22,093 nucleotides of DNA from Pseudomonadota bacterium (GTDB lineage Bacteria > Pseudomonadota > Gammaproteobacteria > Xanthomonadales > Rhodanobacteraceae). The translations under genes were made by a program, and so were the position numbers. Shown piece after piece: positions 20,759-22,093 of the stretch. The notes beneath the pieces are model-generated. The model was given only the letters and a program-made list of their open reading frames with translations, did not search any database and had not been told where the DNA came from. Within the stretch, counting starts at the first letter, position 1. Every line of letters begins with the position of its first letter. The DNA is taken from positions 1 through 22,093 of the forward strand of contig JAEYZH010000022.1 in the NCBI GenBank assembly GCA_023430685.1. The letters run 5' to 3'.

Positions 20759-22093
20759 TGCGCCAGCGCGCGTTCCGGCATGTGGTATCCGCGGCGCTGC
20801 TCCTCGCCCTTGCATCGAGCGCGACACTCGCCGCGCCCGGCAAGCCGGGCAAGGCCGCGATCGCGAGTGCTCACGTGCTCGCGACCGAGGCCGGGTTCGA
20901 GGTCATCGCGGCGGGTGGCAATGCGTTCGACGCCGCGGTCGCGGTCGCCGCGACGCTGTCGGTGGTGGAGCCGCAAAGCTCGGGCATCGGCGGTGGCGGC
21001 TTGTTCCTGCTGCATCGCGCGAGCGACGGCAAGGAAGTCATGGTCGACGCGCGTGAGGCGGCGCCTGCCGCGGTCGATCCCGGGACATATCTCGACGCGG
21101 AAGGCGAGCCCGATCGCGACCGCTCGATCAACGGCCCGACTGCCGCGGCGATCCCGGGCGAGCCTGCGGGCCTGGCGTGGATCGCGGGCAAGTACGGGCG
21201 CTTGCCGCTGTCGAAATCGCTCGCGCCCGCCATCCGCATCGCGCGCGAGGGTTTCAAGCCCGATCCGCGCTTTCTCGGTGCCCTGTCGCGCCGCAAGGAC
21301 ATCATTGCACGCTATCCGGGTTCGGCCGAGTTGCTGCTCGTCGACGGCGCGGTGCCGACGCTCGGCTGGACGTTCCGTTCTCCCGATCTCGCGCGCACGC
21401 TCGAACGCATCGCCGAGCACGGGCACGCGGGCTTCTACCGCGGCGAGCTCGCCGCGCGCCTCGTCGATGGCGTGCGTGCGGCCGGCGGCAACTGGACGCT
21501 CGCGGACCTCGCGGCCTACGAGGCAAAGGAGCGCGAGCCGTTCGCGTTCGACTACCGCGGCTGGCACATCGTGACCGCGCCGCCGCCCTCCTCGGGCGGC
21601 ATCGCGGTGGCCGAAATCCTCAACGTCCTTTCGGGCTACGACCTCGGCAAGCTCGACCGCGTGCGCCGCGTGCACCTCTCGGTCGAGGCGATGCGCCGCG
21701 CCTACCGCGACCGCGCGGAATACCTCGGCGACCCTGACCATGTCGACATGCCGCTGCAGATGCTCACGAGTCGCGACTACGCGGCCGGGCTGCGTGCGTC
21801 GATCCATCCGGACAAGGCGACGCCGAGCGACATGCTGCCGGGTTACCTCAATCCCCCGCAGGGCACGCATACCTCGCACTTCTCGATCATCGACAAGGAC
21901 GGCAACCTCGTCTCCGGCACGCAGACCGTGAACCTCGGTTTCGGTTCGGCGTTCGTGGTACCTGGCACGGGCTTCGTGCTCAACAACGAGATGGACGATT
22001 TCGCGCTCGTCGCAGGCAAGCCGAACGCGTTCGGCCTCGTCGGCAACGACCGCAACGCACCCGCCGCGGGCCGCCGCCCGCTGTCGTCGATGA
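20755..22093 (+). CDS. ggt: gamma-glutamyltransferase, 3' end beyond the window
   Basis: Periplasmic Ntn-hydrolase that cleaves or transfers the gamma-glutamyl group of glutathione and similar peptides. The visible 446 residues start with a signal peptide (cleavage near SATLAA-P, about residue 27). They continue with AAGGNAFDAAVAVAATLSVVEP (52-73), GIGGGGLFLL (77-86), DARE (98-101), PPPSSGGI (276-283) and the self-cleavage site GTHTSHFSIID. Thr373 in TSHFS is the expected nucleophile and new N-terminus of the small subunit. NNEMDDFA and RPLSSM follow. Two adjacent ATGs (20755, 20758) are possible starts; GGAG at 20746 suits the second slightly better. The frame is open at the right edge, so roughly the last quarter of the protein is missing. 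Confidence 0.95.
   Translation, partial: MMRQRAFRHVVSAALLLALASSATLAAPGKPGKAAIASAHVLATEAGFEVIAAGGNAFDAAVAVAATLSVVEPQSSGIGGGGLFLLHRASDGKEVMVDAREAAPAAVDPGTYLDAEGEPDRDRSINGPTAAAIPGEPAGLAWIAGKYGRLPLSKSLAPAIRIAREGFKPDPRFLGALSRRKDIIARYPGSAELLLVDGAVPTLGWTFRSPDLARTLERIAEHGHAGFYRGELAARLVDGVRAAGGNWTLADLAAYEAKEREPFAFDYRGWHIVTAPPPSSGGIAVAEILNVLSGYDLGKLDRVRRVHLSVEAMRRAYRDRAEYLGDPDHVDMPLQMLTSRDYAAGLRASIHPDKATPSDMLPGYLNPPQGTHTSHFSIIDKDGNLVSGTQTVNLGFGSAFVVPGTGFVLNNEMDDFALVAGKPNAFGLVGNDRNAPAAGRRPLSSM

Noticed and set aside
1..22093. CRISPR arrays, rRNA genes, riboswitches, insertion sequences, integrases
   Set aside because: No regularly spaced direct repeats, no rRNA-like stretches and no transposase or integrase motifs were seen on either strand.

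Overview
The window is GC-rich, tightly packed chromosomal DNA that looks like a gammaproteobacterium of the Xanthomonadales (Lysobacter, Luteimonas or Dokdonella-like). This rests on the strong G/C third-position bias of the housekeeping genes, the order rsmD-coaD-lipoprotein-YfhL-type ferredoxin, an M56/BlaI pair, and an intergenic inverted repeat of the GGGAATCGG type. The exact genus cannot be read from the sequence.

Left block (1-5746): a possible tail of an upstream gene; folE2 (zinc-independent GTP cyclohydrolase) on the plus strand; a convergent TonB-dependent receptor preceded on the same strand by a small His/Cys-rich DUF2946-like membrane protein. This is a plausible metal-acquisition neighbourhood. 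Then comes a ribbon-helix-helix regulator with half-site repeats over its own translation start, followed by a poly(3-hydroxyalkanoate) depolymerase-family esterase.

Accessory block (about 5743-11797): a mosaic between the depolymerase and the 3' end of a tRNA-Phe gene. It opens with the broken C-terminus of an SRAP (YedK/HMCES-type) gene joined to the end of a phage tape-measure gene and a small phage-like ORF. It continues with visibly AT-richer genes: a DUF7946-like protein paired with a small C-terminally anchored membrane protein, a 119-residue unknown, a solitary HEPN protein with an intact RNxxxH motif, a complete divergent SRAP gene, and an FRG-domain protein. No integrase or transposase is visible. 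The content resembles a small defence or stress island on phage debris; the two-gene module at 6958-8449 and the HEPN and FRG genes are the best candidates for something undescribed.

Right block (11798-22093): tRNA-Phe with a good sigma-70 promoter; a BlaI-type repressor with a perfect 16-bp operator and its overlapping M56 (BlaR1-like) metalloprotease, whose C-terminal part is six exact 34-residue repeats rather than a penicillin-binding sensor; a small secreted DUF6491-like protein; then the minus-strand overlapping operon ftsY - AsmA-like - mutY - yggX. Divergent from ftsY run rsmD, coaD, an unknown lipoprotein, a 2[4Fe-4S] ferredoxin and a gamma-glutamyltransferase cut by the right edge.

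No stretch longer than about 300 bases lacks a gene. The longest gaps are 3796-4070 (holds the ribbon-helix-helix operator candidate), 11874-12082 (tRNA promoter and BlaI operator) and 8875-9059 (nothing recognised).
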